Assembly: GCA_025175895.1 (NCBI GenBank)
Contig: JAKLTH010000238.1
Location: 3,782,001-3,846,000 of the forward strand
Source of the DNA: Wurfbainia villosa
Lineage: Eukaryota; Streptophyta; Magnoliopsida; Zingiberales; Zingiberaceae
Direction of reading: 5' to 3'
DNA: 64,000 nt
Every line of letters begins with the position of its first letter. Within the stretch, counting starts at the first letter, position 1. Of this stretch, positions 22,061-33,797 are shown one piece after another. Both the position numbers and the translations under genes were made by a program. Below the pieces are notes generated by a model that searched no databases, was not told the origin of the DNA, and was given only the letters and a program-made list of their open reading frames with translations.

Positions 22061-22883
22061 GGAGAAGAATCTGAGCCACATCAATTCCGATGCTTCTTAA
22101 GTTTAAGATGAAAAAGTTCATATGATCCAACAACCAAATGCCATCACAGCACAACTTAGTTATGTTATGATGTTTGAGTTCTTTTTTATCTTCCTTAAAA
22201 TGACTTGTGCAGATGAGCAAAACTGACATGAAGGGCTTGTGATTCGCTGGCTAACGGGCGAGATTTAAAGAACTAAATCGGAGGTTGGATGGGAAAGGTC
22301 CATGCAGATGCATACCAAATGATATTATTTACATTGATTTATGATTGCAATTGTGAATATATCTAACAAGTTTTAGCATTTTCAATCAGCTAAAAAATTG
22401 TCACCTTCCTTCTTTGTACTTTAAGAGCTAATTGCAGGAAAGGAGCAACAATCAAACAACGATAGTTTCGCATCCTTCAATAAAAGTATCACATTCGATA
22501 ATATAATTGGAGAGAAATCTAAAATCAGTCGTTTGGAAGAAGAGATCATACTGAGTGATGGAGTTGGAATTCCCTGCTACCAGCGTCAATGGCAACAGAC
22601 TGGTTGGTGAGCTACAGCCTTCTTCAAGGTGGCTTCATCATTCAATGCGAAGCCATGATCGCAGCTTTAGCATTTTTCCTGGAACAACGATCAGCAATTC
22701 AGTATTGGCATTGATCATGAGAGAAAATAGTGCCAAGAAGATCTTCCATCGCAGACAATGAACTGAAATGCATTGCAACACTCCACAAGCTCCTGCTCAT
22801 GTAAGGATATGGGAACCCCTTTCACGATCTTGTTGATTGCGTCTACTGAAGCAATTGTTGAGAATGCCCAGCAACTCAACTCC

Positions 22884-24308
22884 CTGTAACCAGCACACGA
22901 GTTTCTTAAAGAACTAGTTTTTAGAAAAGCCAATATAGAGGAAGGGAAACTAACGCCCATTGTCGAGAATACTTTTATAATTTTAAGCTTGTTTAGTTTG
23001 TCAGTGAGCTCGGTGTTACAAGTTTATTTGAGAACTTGTTTTTTATTTATAAGTTTTATAAGAGTTTTTATTACTAATATAATTTGTAAGTTTTGTTTGT
23101 GAATATTGTCGATGTTGGTGAATATTGTTTACAAATAGTTCATAATCTCTTCTCATGAACATTAATCAACTAATGTTAGTATAATAATATACTAAATGGT
23201 CATATTTCGATTGTATTGTTTTAATATATTTGGTAAAGAATTTAAGTTAAGTCAGATCTATGTTTTTTATGCGTGCATTGAAGTATGCATGGAAGTTTGT
23301 AACTCAATGAAGTTAAGTTATTTTTTTTTTTAGTCCCCATGGGATGGACTTGGTCAGGGCAGCACAGAAATTGTTGCAATGGATAGGGATTAAATTTTGA
23401 TATGAAATTTAAAATTTTCATTCGGATTCAGAAGTCCTCCGTTGTTTTGACCAATGGCTTAAGAGATATAGTCTCTATGTGATTTATTTCCTTCGTATTG
23501 ACTGTGAAATCGATTGATGAGAGTGTTGAGAGTGAACAAATCATCTGTTGCTGCAATTGTGTAACTCGATGATTCAAGGTTTGTTGGAGTTTGGAGAATA
23601 ATGAAATGGAAAATTTGAGAGGCTTCAACACTAGAAATATTGAGGTGACAATGTTGGTGATATCAGAAGAATCAAACTACATAAGAAAAGAGTAGTGAAC
23701 ATAATAAGAACCGAGTCAAGTTAGACTTAAATGTGAAGTCACCATATAAGTGGTCCTCTTCGATTGTTCCTATCGATGGATGAGATAAATCAGGATTCCA
23801 AATGACAATTACAAATGAAAAGATCAGTTGATAACTCAGGACGATAAAATCTTCAAAAATTAATCCTTGTCCATCTTTTATATTTATCAATTGAGATAGC
23901 CTGCGAGCTAAGGGTTTAGACTTAAGATTCAATGGGAGATGACTACAAATAATATGTTTCAAGATTAAAGTGATCCTTCGGCTTGAAGTTGACTTCAATT
24001 GAGTAATGGATTGAGTTATCTTGGAGTCAACTAAAGGTGAATTAGCTATAAATAATTGTTTAGACAATGGACTGAGTAAGTATTTAAATTTGTAAAAGTA
24101 AATAATTTAAAAAAGATCTTATGAATAATAAAAATTTTAATCAGACGTTTAAATATTTATGTTAATGTATAATAACTACTAGTTGGAGGGATATAAAAGG
24201 AAAGGAACTCAAAAAATAACAACAAAAGCTATTAATCCCATAAATAATTTTTGTACTAACTTTTTCGACCTTTCCAAGGAAGAGAAATTACCAAAGATTT
24301 TCAAGAGA
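22884..24308. other. spacer with dispersed repeat, no gene
   Basis: Upstream of the protease pseudogene there is no pro-domain exon. About 23335-23520 is one copy of the unclassified dispersed repeat described at 24705-24905. Open frames at 23428-24067 show no known domain. Confidence 0.45.
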
Positions 24309-24311
24309 CTA

Positions 24312-24596
24312 AGATAGCGTTTGATGGAGAGAAAAATTTTCATTTTTCATTTTTTATTTTTCTTTTTTAGAAAATAGAAAATAATTTTTTAGTATTTTCT
24401 AATTTTCTAGAAAATATTTTTTTATTTTTTGAAAAATGAAAATAGAAAATGATTTTCTGGAGTTTTCTATTTTTTCAGAAAACACTTCTTTATTTTCTAG
24501 AAAACGGAGATGGAAAACGTTAACCAAATACGTTTTCTCATTTTCTCAGAAAATAAAAACAAAAAATAAAAAATTTTCTCTCTACCAAACACTACC
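24312..24596. mobile_element. Tourist-like MITE (PIF/Harbinger), copy 1
   Basis: 285 bp flanked by TAA direct repeats (24309-24311 and 24597-24599). Its ends are inverted repeats over some 45 bp: GATAGCGTTTGATGGAGAG at the left, and on the reverse strand GGTAGTGTTTGGTAGAGAG at the right, both running into TTTTCATTTT/TTTTTATTTT-like sequence. The interior is runs of TTTTCTAGAAAA. It matches copies at 29523 and 53135. The TAA duplication and TIR style are those of PIF/Harbinger MITEs. No coding capacity. Confidence 0.85.
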
Positions 24597-24704
24597 TAAT
24601 TCACTTTAAAAGTCTACGGGGAGGTTTAGAATCGTGAAAACCTCATTGTGAGTGCATTATTTTTCTCATTTAAGGAATTGTAAGTTAAACATAGTTTTGA
24701 TATA

Positions 24705-24905
24705 GAGGAAGTGTCCCCACCAGGATGACGGATTAGTTGGTGCAGAATGATACTTGTGAAATGAATACGGATCAATTTTGAAAAAGGATTTAAAATTTCT
24801 CTCTGGATTCAGATCTTGTTTTGTCCTGATTAATCACGTCAAGACTAAAAATCTTCCGTGATTTACCTCTCTCAATATGGTCGTGGAATATATCGATGGA
24901 GACCG
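24705..24905 (+). repeat. unclassified dispersed repeat, reference copy
   Basis: This AT-rich block of about 200 bp has, in order, a GTCCCCA(C/T) start, a GATTCAGAT word, TAATCACGTCAAGACT, and TCCGTGATTTACCTCTCTCA followed by ATGGTCGTGGAA. Related blocks lie at about 23335-23520, 29090-29240 and 52930-53120 (plus) and 25800-25995, 39985-40130 and 40500-40640 (minus). No terminal inverted repeats or coding sequence were found. It may be the leader of an LTR element or an independent non-autonomous family. Confidence 0.55.
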
Positions 24906-26269
24906 ATCGACGATTCCAATCTTTTGCGATATAAGAGAAACGAGTATAACAAAGATTAACTAATTTATTCACGCGAAACAAAGAAAAATAGAATTGAACT
25001 ATTGATTAGCACAGAATAGCTAAAAAAAATTTGAAAATAAAACACTTAGAATAATTTATTAATTTTCAACTATTTTTTTTTAAAACAAAAACTATGCCTT
25101 TATTTATTTAATGGGCAACGATAAGTGAAACCTAAAATTATTTTCAAAAATAGAAAGTATATCTTTAAGGGAATAAAAATATCATCTTATGCCTAAAAAA
25201 TAAGAAAATCAAATCAGAATTAAATTTCAATTTTTCGAAGTTATGTTGATTTATTGCTAAAAAATGAGTTTTGTCGAATAGTGGATATAAATCAACTTAA
25301 TGTTGAATATCTCCTTTCAAAAGCTTGACAACATCAAGAATGGTTATTTATAGACTTGTCTCTTTGCCTAACAAAATGGCACAAAGTCTTCTATCTCATG
25401 TTTGAACTAGATTGACCCTTAGTTTACAATTGGTAGGCTCATTTGTGGATAGCAATATAATATTTTTTTTTATCGGAATATGAAACTATAAAAATTATTT
25501 TGACCATCATCATGATGAACCTATTTATCAAATTGCTATGATTTTCCCAATAATAGATGTCATCCATCCATGGTTACCACACTAAATTCGATCGTTGTAA
25601 TTTGTTCCAATAGAAAAAGAAATCAAAGTTTGTTTACAAATTGTTACCTCACTTCCCTTTTGCAACCGAGCGAGTTTATACTATTTGAGATGCTTCTCGG
25701 TCTTGATATCCAATTTTGTATTAATTCTTCCGACATCACATTTTCATAATTTTTATCTTCTATGTAAAAGATTAGAACCATTAATATAGTGACTCCCCAC
25801 TAACCTATCCCACACAATCATTATGAGAGAGGTAAATCACGGAGGACCCTTTGGACTTTAACGCATTGGCCAAAGGTAGTGGAGGGTCATCTGAGCCCAG
25901 GGAGAGATTTTAGACCTTCCTCCAGAATCGATTCGTGTCCATTCTCTACAACCTATATTGTCCCACCAATATGTGCTGCCTCCGTGAGACCATAACTTTT
26001 GCCTTCTCAGTAATTATATATGTTTACGAATAGATGTTAATTTACAATCGTTTGTTATCCATTCCTCATGTACAAGATAAGATCGTTGCACGTTGCACTA
26101 TCAATAATAAACCTATATCACCACTCACATACTCTTCTTTCCTCATGTTATCATCATCTCTTTCATTCTCATCATGAACATTTTCACCCGTGCATATAAT
26201 TTCTTGATGTGTGCCCACCATCAACAAAGATTCCTTGTCTGTTGATGTAGCTCGCTTCTAATGCTCTCT
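24906..26269. other. AT-rich spacer with one inverted copy of the dispersed repeat
   Basis: 25800-25995 is a minus-strand copy of the dispersed repeat. 26040-26280 on the minus strand hints at degenerate gypsy gag/protease-like sequence, but too weakly to call. No host gene. Confidence 0.35.
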
Positions 26270-26749
26270 TACAGAAAAGTCAGAGAAGAGTGAATTTTCA
26301 TGATCCACAACAGTAGTTCATTCTCTACCAAAATTAATAGGTCAGATGTCCGTTAGGGTTTCGACTATGATCTTTCGATGTCTAAGTCAGACAGAGAGCT
26401 GATGAGGAAGAAGAATGAAGAAAATGTAGTTGTATCCAAAAAAGAATGTTCAGAGAGTCCTCCCTCCATCTTTATATAGTAGCTCCGAGGTATCATCCTT
26501 TCCCATGACCACTTCCGAGATACCCTTTAGCAAACTGTTAGGGGACAAGCTTTGAGCAGATATTCTCCACGTGGTAAGGCACGAAGGTCTATACTATTAT
26601 GATATCAAGTTGTTAGGAGACGAACAATAACAGCTTCGACTAGGAGGCATCTTTCTTGAGGTCCCCACGCACCCTATTCTGATAACGATCAAGCTTCCCG
26701 TATAGTTAAGTGATTGGTTTCTGCCATAGCTGAAAGGTTAAAAGATGAG

Positions 26750-26930
26750 GTGGTCAAGTGACTTGGCCCTCTAAACATAGTCGAGTGGATGATGAGTAAG
26801 GTGGCCGACTGGCCTAGTCTTATAGCGCAGCGGGGTGGCTAATAGATAAGGCGGTCGAGTGATCTAGCCTTATACCGTAGCGAAGTGGCTAGTGGGTAAG
26901 ATAGTCGAGTGGCTTGACCTTATATTTGAG
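26750..26930 (+). repeat. tandem array of 50-51-bp units (3.6 copies)
   Basis: Units start at 26750, 26801, 26851 and 26901 (partial). Each has a GG(T/C)CGAGTG(A/G)(C/T)(C/T)T(A/G)G-like start, a middle CATAGTCGAGTGG or CGCAGCGGGGTGG, and an end G(A/G)TAAG. Copies differ at 20-30% of positions. The array could be a U3 region of an LTR, as in the array at 21258. Confidence 0.75.
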
Positions 26931-27001
26931 TTATCCCTTTGCTCACCGTTTGATTGACTTGGTGGCCCCTTTGCTCCTAATATCTCCCGTCGAATCCCAA
27001 T

Positions 27002-28772
27002 TGTTAGTGAAAGCCCTAGAGTCAATCATGTTATGATTGTTGTATGGACTTTATTGTATCATATTCCTATTTATAAAGGCATGGTTATTATATTTACTTG
27101 TATTGGTGTCAAATAACTAAATATAATAATGTCCTTGAGTAGTAGGTTCTTATCTATATCAATCGATTGGTTGAATCGATAATGAGATGATATAGAGAAC
27201 ACTACTCTTAATCATTCCTAGTCGAGTATTAACATTCAGGGACAATGTTAATGTGTAGAGACTAACATGTAGGTTAACACGATGACTTGATCTCACAAGT
27301 CATGAATATGAGATATCAAGTTGACACATGAGTATGCATTGGAGAATGTATACTGAATGATCTGTCATGAGAAAGTATCATGGATCGTTATATGAGTGTC
27401 ATATACTTTCTCATGTGGCTATTAGTATGACTATTAGTCCTTAGACCTGAAGTCACCATGGTTCCCTACATAAGGAGTTGCATACTTTGGCTTCGTCAAA
27501 CGTCATCTGTAAATGGTGGACTATAAAGGCGATTACTGGATATGTAACAAATTATGCGAAGGGATGTGAGTGATGTAGATGAGATCTATCCCTCCTATAT
27601 GACGGGGGTGACATCGATATTCTTGATAGAGTGAGACCACGAAGTGCATGGCCATGCCTAAATGAGCAAATATGAGATATTGAGCTCATTTGATTAGAGT
27701 GAGTCTACTTGGAGTTCAAGATATAGATTGTACCGAGGATGACACGGTCTATGCCTCAATTGGTCAATCTAGATGTCAAGGATAGAGGGACATTGTCATA
27801 TATTGTGAGAGTCACAATTAATAGTCACAAAGGTGATGTTGGAGCTCAACATTCTTGTAACTTGGGTAGCAATTATGTGCTACTAGATACCGCTCATTGC
27901 TTATGTTCCTAAATCAGTTTAGGAACATTGCCAACGTTACAAGAACCTATAGGGTCACACACTAAGGGCAATTAGATAGAGATTAGGTTCATATGATGAA
28001 CCATGAGGATTAGGTTCATGGGATGAACTAAATTGGATTAAGAGTAATCCTAATTAGACTAATTGAGTTGGACTCAATTTGATTCAAGTGTTGAATGAGT
28101 CTAATTTAGATTTGATTCATCAAATCAATTTAAATTAATGAATAGAGATTCATTAAATTAAATTGACTTGAATCAAATGGTTGGATTTGATCAACTATGG
28201 GAGATAAAAGGTCAAGTTTGACTTAACTTGAGAGGGAAGATGAAAGGTCAAGTTTGACTTGACCAAATGTCATGTCATGATGATGACTTGGCATGACCGA
28301 CCAATGATGATGCTCCACATCATCATTGACTTATCATGTGGTGCCACCTCATGAGGGAGACCAAGAGTCATTGGTTCTTGGAGTTACATGCATGCATGTA
28401 ACCCCCTTATAGTGGGTTATGAAAGTGTGAAGTTAAGTTGTGTAACTTCATCTTCTTCCTTGGTTCTTCCTCTCTTGCTCTCCCAATCCTTCTTGGACGA
28501 AATTTCCATGAGTGCTAGCACACTCTAGGTTGCGTTTCTCCACCATTTGTCCGTGTGGATACCAATAGAGGAGTGTACACTTGACACTCTTAAGTTCCGG
28601 CAAGCCATTTAGACGAGCGGGATTTGCGAAGGGCGTCGCATCGACAGTAACACTCTCAACTTCTAGATCTAAGGTAGATCTAAGTTTACTTAGAACATAC
28701 ATGTTTTTATTTTAATATATCTTCGCACGGATCCATGGTCGGGCTTCCGAGGTTTTCGCAACACAAAAGCCA
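27002..28772. mobile_element. solo LTR of a copia element (about 1.77 kb)
   Basis: It begins TGTTAGTGAAAGCCCTAGAG and ends AAAAGCCA, and is flanked by CCAAT direct repeats (26997-27001 and 28773-28777), a perfect 5-bp target duplication. There is no coding sequence inside and no second LTR, so it is what remains after recombination between the two LTRs of a complete element. Length and start resemble long-LTR Angela-type copia elements, but it is not the same family as the LTRs at 30096-32309. Confidence 0.7.
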
Positions 28773-28789
28773 CCAATGTGACTCGACTT

Positions 28790-29080
28790 CTCTTCTTAAA
28801 CCCTTTGCAATCCTTCTTCTTGGGCCGAGTATTCATGAGTCTCCATTTCCACTAGTTCAGCTTGTCAAACATTTCCGAACGGTATCATCAACCTTTTTTA
28901 CAATCTTGTATTTGGTGTCCTGATTCATCATAGTCATAACATCTCATATTGCTTTTAACTCGGTTGGCAATCGATGGAATAATTGCGATAGAACTATTTC
29001 CTACACCATCTTGATTATTTCTAGTTGATCCATTACCCTCTCATAGGCTCATAGCTGGGATACTTTGTCTCTACGAGGAT
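28790..29080 (-). pseudogene. degenerate gag zinc-knuckle remnant
   Basis: On the minus strand near 28935 the sequence reads RCYDYDESGHQIQDCKK, a CCHC zinc knuckle whose second Cys has become Tyr, preceded by NNQDGVGNSSIAIIPSIANR in the same frame. This looks like gag of an LTR retroelement. The frame is broken on both sides and no element ends could be set. Confidence 0.4.
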
Positions 29081-29522
29081 AGCGTGGCGGCTAAGGTACG
29101 ACAGAGCTTGCGGATAAAATAAGAGTCAATTCCAAAACTTTTTTGGATTCAGATGTCTCCCGCATGTCTTGATCACTACGTCAAGACTTATAGAACTCTT
29201 CGTAATTTATCTCTTTCACAATGATTGTGGGACAGACAGATGAAGATTGCTAGGTTAGTGGATTCTAATCTTTGATGGATAGTTGGGATACTTTAGAATT
29301 TATGCTTTGATTGTATTTTTTTTCTTTATCACAATGTTTTCTAGCATGTATTAAAAATGGAGATAAGGTTGAATAGGTCGAGAGAATCTTGAATAATTTT
29401 TTTTCAAACCACTAATCTATTGGATAGCCATTTGATTTTCGAAATGTGACATTATTTCTACGATCCTTGGACCTTATATAAATCTTGTAATTTGTGGACA
29501 TACCTGTGAGGAAGGAATATAA

Positions 29523-29732
29523 GGGAGCGTTCGGCTAACGGAGATTTTTTTAATTTTTAATTTTTATTTTTTTAGAAAATAAGAAAATGTGGAAAATAAC
29601 ATTTGATTGTCGTTTTTCATCTCTATTTTTTAGAAAATAAAACTGTATTTTTTGGAAAATTAAAAAAAGAAAAAAAAATATTTTTTATTTTTTAAAAAAT
29701 GAAAGAAAAAAAAAAAGCTACCAAACGCAGCC
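29523..29732. mobile_element. Tourist-like MITE (PIF/Harbinger), copy 2
   Basis: 210 bp flanked by TAA (29520-29522 and 29733-29735). It starts GGGAGCGTTCGGC and ends CTACCAAACGCAGCC, which are inverted repeats of each other and relatives of the ends of the copies at 24312 and 53135. Shorter than the others because of loss in the middle. Confidence 0.8.
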
Positions 29733-30095
29733 TAATTGTTTCATGGAGATAGTACATTGATAAATACTATACAGTATGAAGAGTAAAATTCGATTTCTAT
29801 ACCAACAGAATGGTTAATGTCCATGTCAAATTATGTTCTTCATCTTATTTATGATCGTACCAAAATAAATGTGATCTATTTTTTTCATATTTATAAAATC
29901 GAAACGATCCTAAATATATCTCACATATGTTTTTATAGTTTGACCAAAAAAAGTAATTTTGACCTTTCCATCCTTAACACCGAAATTTGTTTTGATGCCA
30001 CCGTGAACCAAGTAACCACTAACTGCAATCTTTGGAACCTCTTTGAAAGCTCCAGGGCTAGTCCAATTGGTAAATGTAAAAAGGTAATTCTTAAG

Positions 30096-32309
30096 TGTTG
30101 GGTTTTCGGCATCGCGGCGTGTGTGTGTTCGATCACGTTTCGTAAACATGAACACAGCGGAAGTAATAAAAATAATAAATCTACATTTATTACAACACAC
30201 ACAACACACACATGCATATTACAACAAGTGTAGACATAACCGTAAATTTAAATTTGCAATAAAAAGAAATTTATCTACGTTATACCTTTCGTATGACGTG
30301 TAGCGGGAACGACATCAACCGGAACGATCCTCGCTAGAATTGTCTCTATCCGTATCCACGCCGAGTTCCTCGGGATGACTTCGCTAAGCCACGAGCTTCG
30401 TCTTCGTACGAGTTACCAGCCTCGTGTTGAAGACGACGTGATCGAGAGATGATCACGATCCGAATCCAAATTCGGATCCTAATACGAGTTCTCAAAACTT
30501 GCTTCTCCGGAGAGGTATTCGTCAACCAATTGACGAATCCTTCGTCCTCCACCTCAGAGGATTACCGGAGATCGAATCCCCGGTAAGTTAGCCACTGTCG
30601 GAGCTCTAACCGTCGTCCAAACGACACTCCGACGAGAAGAGAACAAGCTGTCCAGAAAACTGGACAGCTTTGGTGGAGGTGATAGGCGTCAGCCAACCAA
30701 GGGAGATAGAGCTCACCTTGATGCCAAACTTGAAGGAGATCACCGGAGCACTAACCTAAGCAGCCTCGACGCCGAGGGGGAAGGAAGCAGCCTTCGACTG
30801 ATTGGAGGAGCTGGGCGGCAATAGGTTGGCGCCGAGAGCTCCAAGGAGGAGGTGGGTGGCAACCTTAGGGCTAGGGGTTTTTGGATTAGGGCTTAATTAT
30901 CCCTTAAGCCCTCTTTTATAGAGAACTAATTTTCTTAATGGTTATTGGATCATAATCATTAGGCCCGTTAACCCGCTCCATTAAGATAAGTTAAAATAAA
31001 CCAAACCATGATGGTTTATTTTAAGTTAAAACGAACCGAACCAACTTTTGGTTCATTCATTTAAAATAAACCAAACACTTTGGTTTATTCTCCTCCATTG
31101 GATTAGAACCAAACCATTTTGGTCCATCCATTATGTCTTCATAAGACACGGCTCATCCACGCTTCCATTGCGCCTGAAACGATTTCATGCTCGCTCCATG
31201 TTTGGTCCAACCAAACATAGTTTCTCTCGGTCTGAGAATCTCATTCTCAAGCTCGTTTTAAATCCTTCGGATTACGCTCGTTGTGCATGTGACCAAATAG
31301 GTTCTCGGTTTATGTTGGCCGTCTATAATTAACCATTAATTATAGAACGATCATGAGTGACACCTAGTAGTACATCATGATCCCCAATTAACCGAAAAGA
31401 TCAACGGTTGATCCAGAACTATTTCTGAAACCCTTCAGCAGCTCGAATGATTCGTGCCCCATTCTCTTCACTCATCTTATACCCACTTGGTTCAGGACAT
31501 GGTCTATAGTGTCAGTCCCCACTAGGCTGACTACGTCACACCTAGCCCAAGTATCAATTCCTCGTCCTACGGATTCTAGTTACACCACATGTATCGAAGA
31601 GTACCTTACTCTAAACATGTAATGCTTTGGCCAAAGACTTTAGTAACAATCCGACGAGAGGTCATGGGTATACATCTCCTCGCAAGGAGTGGTGAATCCT
31701 TTATAGGCTATTCAAACACCTTCGATCATTTCGACTTATACCCAATCATCCCGGGTCCACATCTCCTTAGAGATGTTTGCTTAAGATGTCAAAGCATAAG
31801 TCTCCATGATCAAGATGACTTGAATACCGCAAGTCAAAGGAACATCGCACTTAAGCCACAGTAAGAACTTCATTGACATATGTATATATGCAGAGAACCA
31901 TATGAAGTCTTACGGCTCGTCACTCCAATGAACTAGTTACCATAACTAGCATCCACGATTAACTCCGGACATCACAATGTCTCCAGCCAATGAGAATCAG
32001 CTGCTTGGATACACCAAGGAGTATACCTCGTGCTAGTCTCGACAGAATTGATGGTGTCCAAATACATCAATTCATCGACTAGAGATAATTTCGATACATC
32101 ACAATTACACATGTAGAGATACTCACTAGTTGTGATCCAATCACAAATTCTCTCATGCTGTGAATCGTATCGTGGACATTCAGTAAATGAGTTTAAGATC
32201 CAATCAAATACATAAAACATGTATACTCAAATAGTGAATCTTCATTTATCATATAAATGGTTCATACATAAGGTGATTGCCTTAGGACATCTCTCATATA
32301 TTACTAACA
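30096..32309 (-). repeat. 3' LTR of the 9.6-kb copia element
   Basis: 2214 bp, matching 37504-39710 with only scattered differences and a few small indels (for example around 30750-30820 against 38150-38230). On the minus strand it starts TGTTAGTAATATATGAGAG. Frames inside it occur in both LTRs and are not genes. Confidence 0.9.
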
Positions 32310-32329
32310 GACTCCCACTTGGCCTAATG

Positions 32330-32650
32330 TCAATCGCTACGGTATCCAATACCATAAGCTCTAACATGACCCTCAAACTTATTTTGAGATAATGCCTTAG
32401 TCAAAGGATCCGCTAAGTTCCTTTCAGTGGGAATTTTCTCGATTTGTATTTCGTTCCTACTGATGATCTCTCTGATAAGATGATAGCGGCGAAGCACATG
32501 TTTGGATCGTTGATGAAACCTTGGCTCTTTCGCCTGTGTAATTGCTCCATTGTTGTCGCAGTATACCGGTATTGCTTCAACAATGGCCGGAATCACACCA
32601 AGTTCATAAACGAACTTCTTGATCCAAACCGCTTCCTTCTTGCCGCTCAA
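32330..32650 (-). pseudogene. copia RNase H domain
   Basis: The frame contains CDNNGAITQAKEPRFHQRSK, then HLIREII and NLADPLTKAL, the conserved blocks of copia RNase H, and ends at the 3' LTR. Its start is broken by a frameshift from RT. The upstream SSAEAEY-like block lies in another frame. The domain removes template RNA during reverse transcription. Confidence 0.85.
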
Positions 32651-32862
32651 GCCGCAATGTATTCTACCTCGTGGTAGAATCCGCTCTGTTGTCTTGTTTG
32701 GAACTTTTCCAACTCACTGCGCCCCATTCAAGGTGAACACGTATCCGGTGAGACTGGAATCATCCTTGTCTGGAAGCCGCATCCGTATACCCGTATCACC
32801 ATGTCCCTTCTCCATATATTAGGAACACATCCTTAGTTCTTCTTAAGTACTTAAGGATCGTC

Positions 32863-33797
32863 TTAATACCACCCAATGATCCATTCTGGATCGGGGATGT
32901 ATCTGCTCGTGACACTCAGAGCATACGATACATCGGGCCTCGTACATAACATAGCATACATGATAGATCCTATTGCGGATGCATAGGGAATCTTACTCAT
33001 GTAAATCCTCTCGTCTTCTGTGCGCGGACACATAGACTTCGAAAGGTGTACCCCATGCCTGATGGGTAGGAAACCTTTCTTGGATTCTGACATGCTAAAT
33101 CTCTTTAGCACTCGGTCTATATATGTAGACTGCGAAAGACCAAGCAACCGTTTCGATCTATCTCTATAGATCTTAATCCCGAGGATGTAGGTTGCTTCTC
33201 CCAGGTCTTTCATGGAGAATGACTTGGATAACCAAACCTTAATTGACTGTAAGATTGAAACATCATTTCCTATAAGTAATATGTCATCAACATATAATAC
33301 TAGGAACACGACTGCACTCCCACTGACCTTCTTGTACACACAAGGTTCGTCTGAATTTTATGAGAAATCAAACTTTTTGATGGTCTCATCAAAACGGATA
33401 TTCCATCTCCTGGATGCTTGCTTCAATCCATAAATGGACCGTCGCAATTTGCATACCTTGGTTTTATCAACCGATGTGAAACCCTCAGGCTGTATCATAT
33501 ACACGTCCTCGAGCAGGTTTTCATTAAGGAAAGCTGTTTCACATCCATCTGTCATATCTCATAATCATAATGAGCCGCTATGGCCAGGAGCATCCGAATG
33601 GATTTAAGCATAGCTACAGGCGAATAGGTTTCGTCATAATCAACACCTTGTTTTTGACGATATCTTTTTGCCACCAATCTAGCCTTATAGGTAATCACAT
33701 TACCATCCATGTCGGTTTTCTTCTTGAAAACCCACTTGCACCCTATAGGCTTTATGCCTTCAGGTGGGTCAACCAAGTTCCAAACTTGGTTTTTCAT
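32863..33797 (-). pseudogene. copia reverse transcriptase, frame-broken
   Basis: Three minus-strand frames (33552-33797, 33358-33555, 32863-33339) join to one RT. They show WNLVDPPEGIKPIGCKWVFK, YKARLVAKRYRQKQGVDYDE, KLRRSIYGLKQASR and the catalytic box LVLYVDDILLIGND, so the YVDD aspartates are intact. Frame changes separate the pieces. The enzyme copies element RNA into DNA. Confidence 0.9.

Larger units (their letters stand above)
18994..22883 (-). pseudogene. RD21-like cysteine protease with granulin domain, decayed and 5'-truncated
   Basis: Exon remnants lie in order on the minus strand. 22883-22740 has the catalytic-Cys block CWAFSTIASVDAINKIVKG then ISLHEQELVE. About 22690-22545 has NDEATLKKAVAHQPV and SVAIDAGSREFQL in shifted frames. 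About 21110-21030 has GVFFTG then HGTELEHGVIV (catalytic His). About 21030-20905 has KCCIAMKASCPTKKG. 20905-20725 is the granulin domain (CDNYYSC ... WGCCPLEDATFCDD). 19098-18994 is the last exon (SKDNPLGVKAL) ending in TGA. Defects: a 5-bp duplication (AGTTG) before the catalytic Cys, frameshifts, a stop in the granulin exon, deletion of the catalytic-Asn segment, and no pro-domain exon. RD21-type proteases act in vacuoles and lysosome-like bodies; this copy cannot. Confidence 0.85.

Noticed and set aside
22970..24100. Search for the pro-domain exon of the cysteine protease
   Set aside because: No inhibitor-domain motif was found in any minus-strand frame; the pseudogene appears 5'-truncated.
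29910..30209. Minus-strand frame with VSGYLVHGGIKTNFGVKDG near the SINE
   Set aside because: The stretch looks protein-like, but it crosses into the SINE and LTR, has no recognised family, and continues nowhere beyond the SINE; not enough for a gene call.
31048..31864. Open frames conserved at 31048-31864 and again at 38449-39265
   Set aside because: They lie at the same places in the two LTRs of the 9.6-kb copia element. Their conservation reflects LTR identity, not coding.
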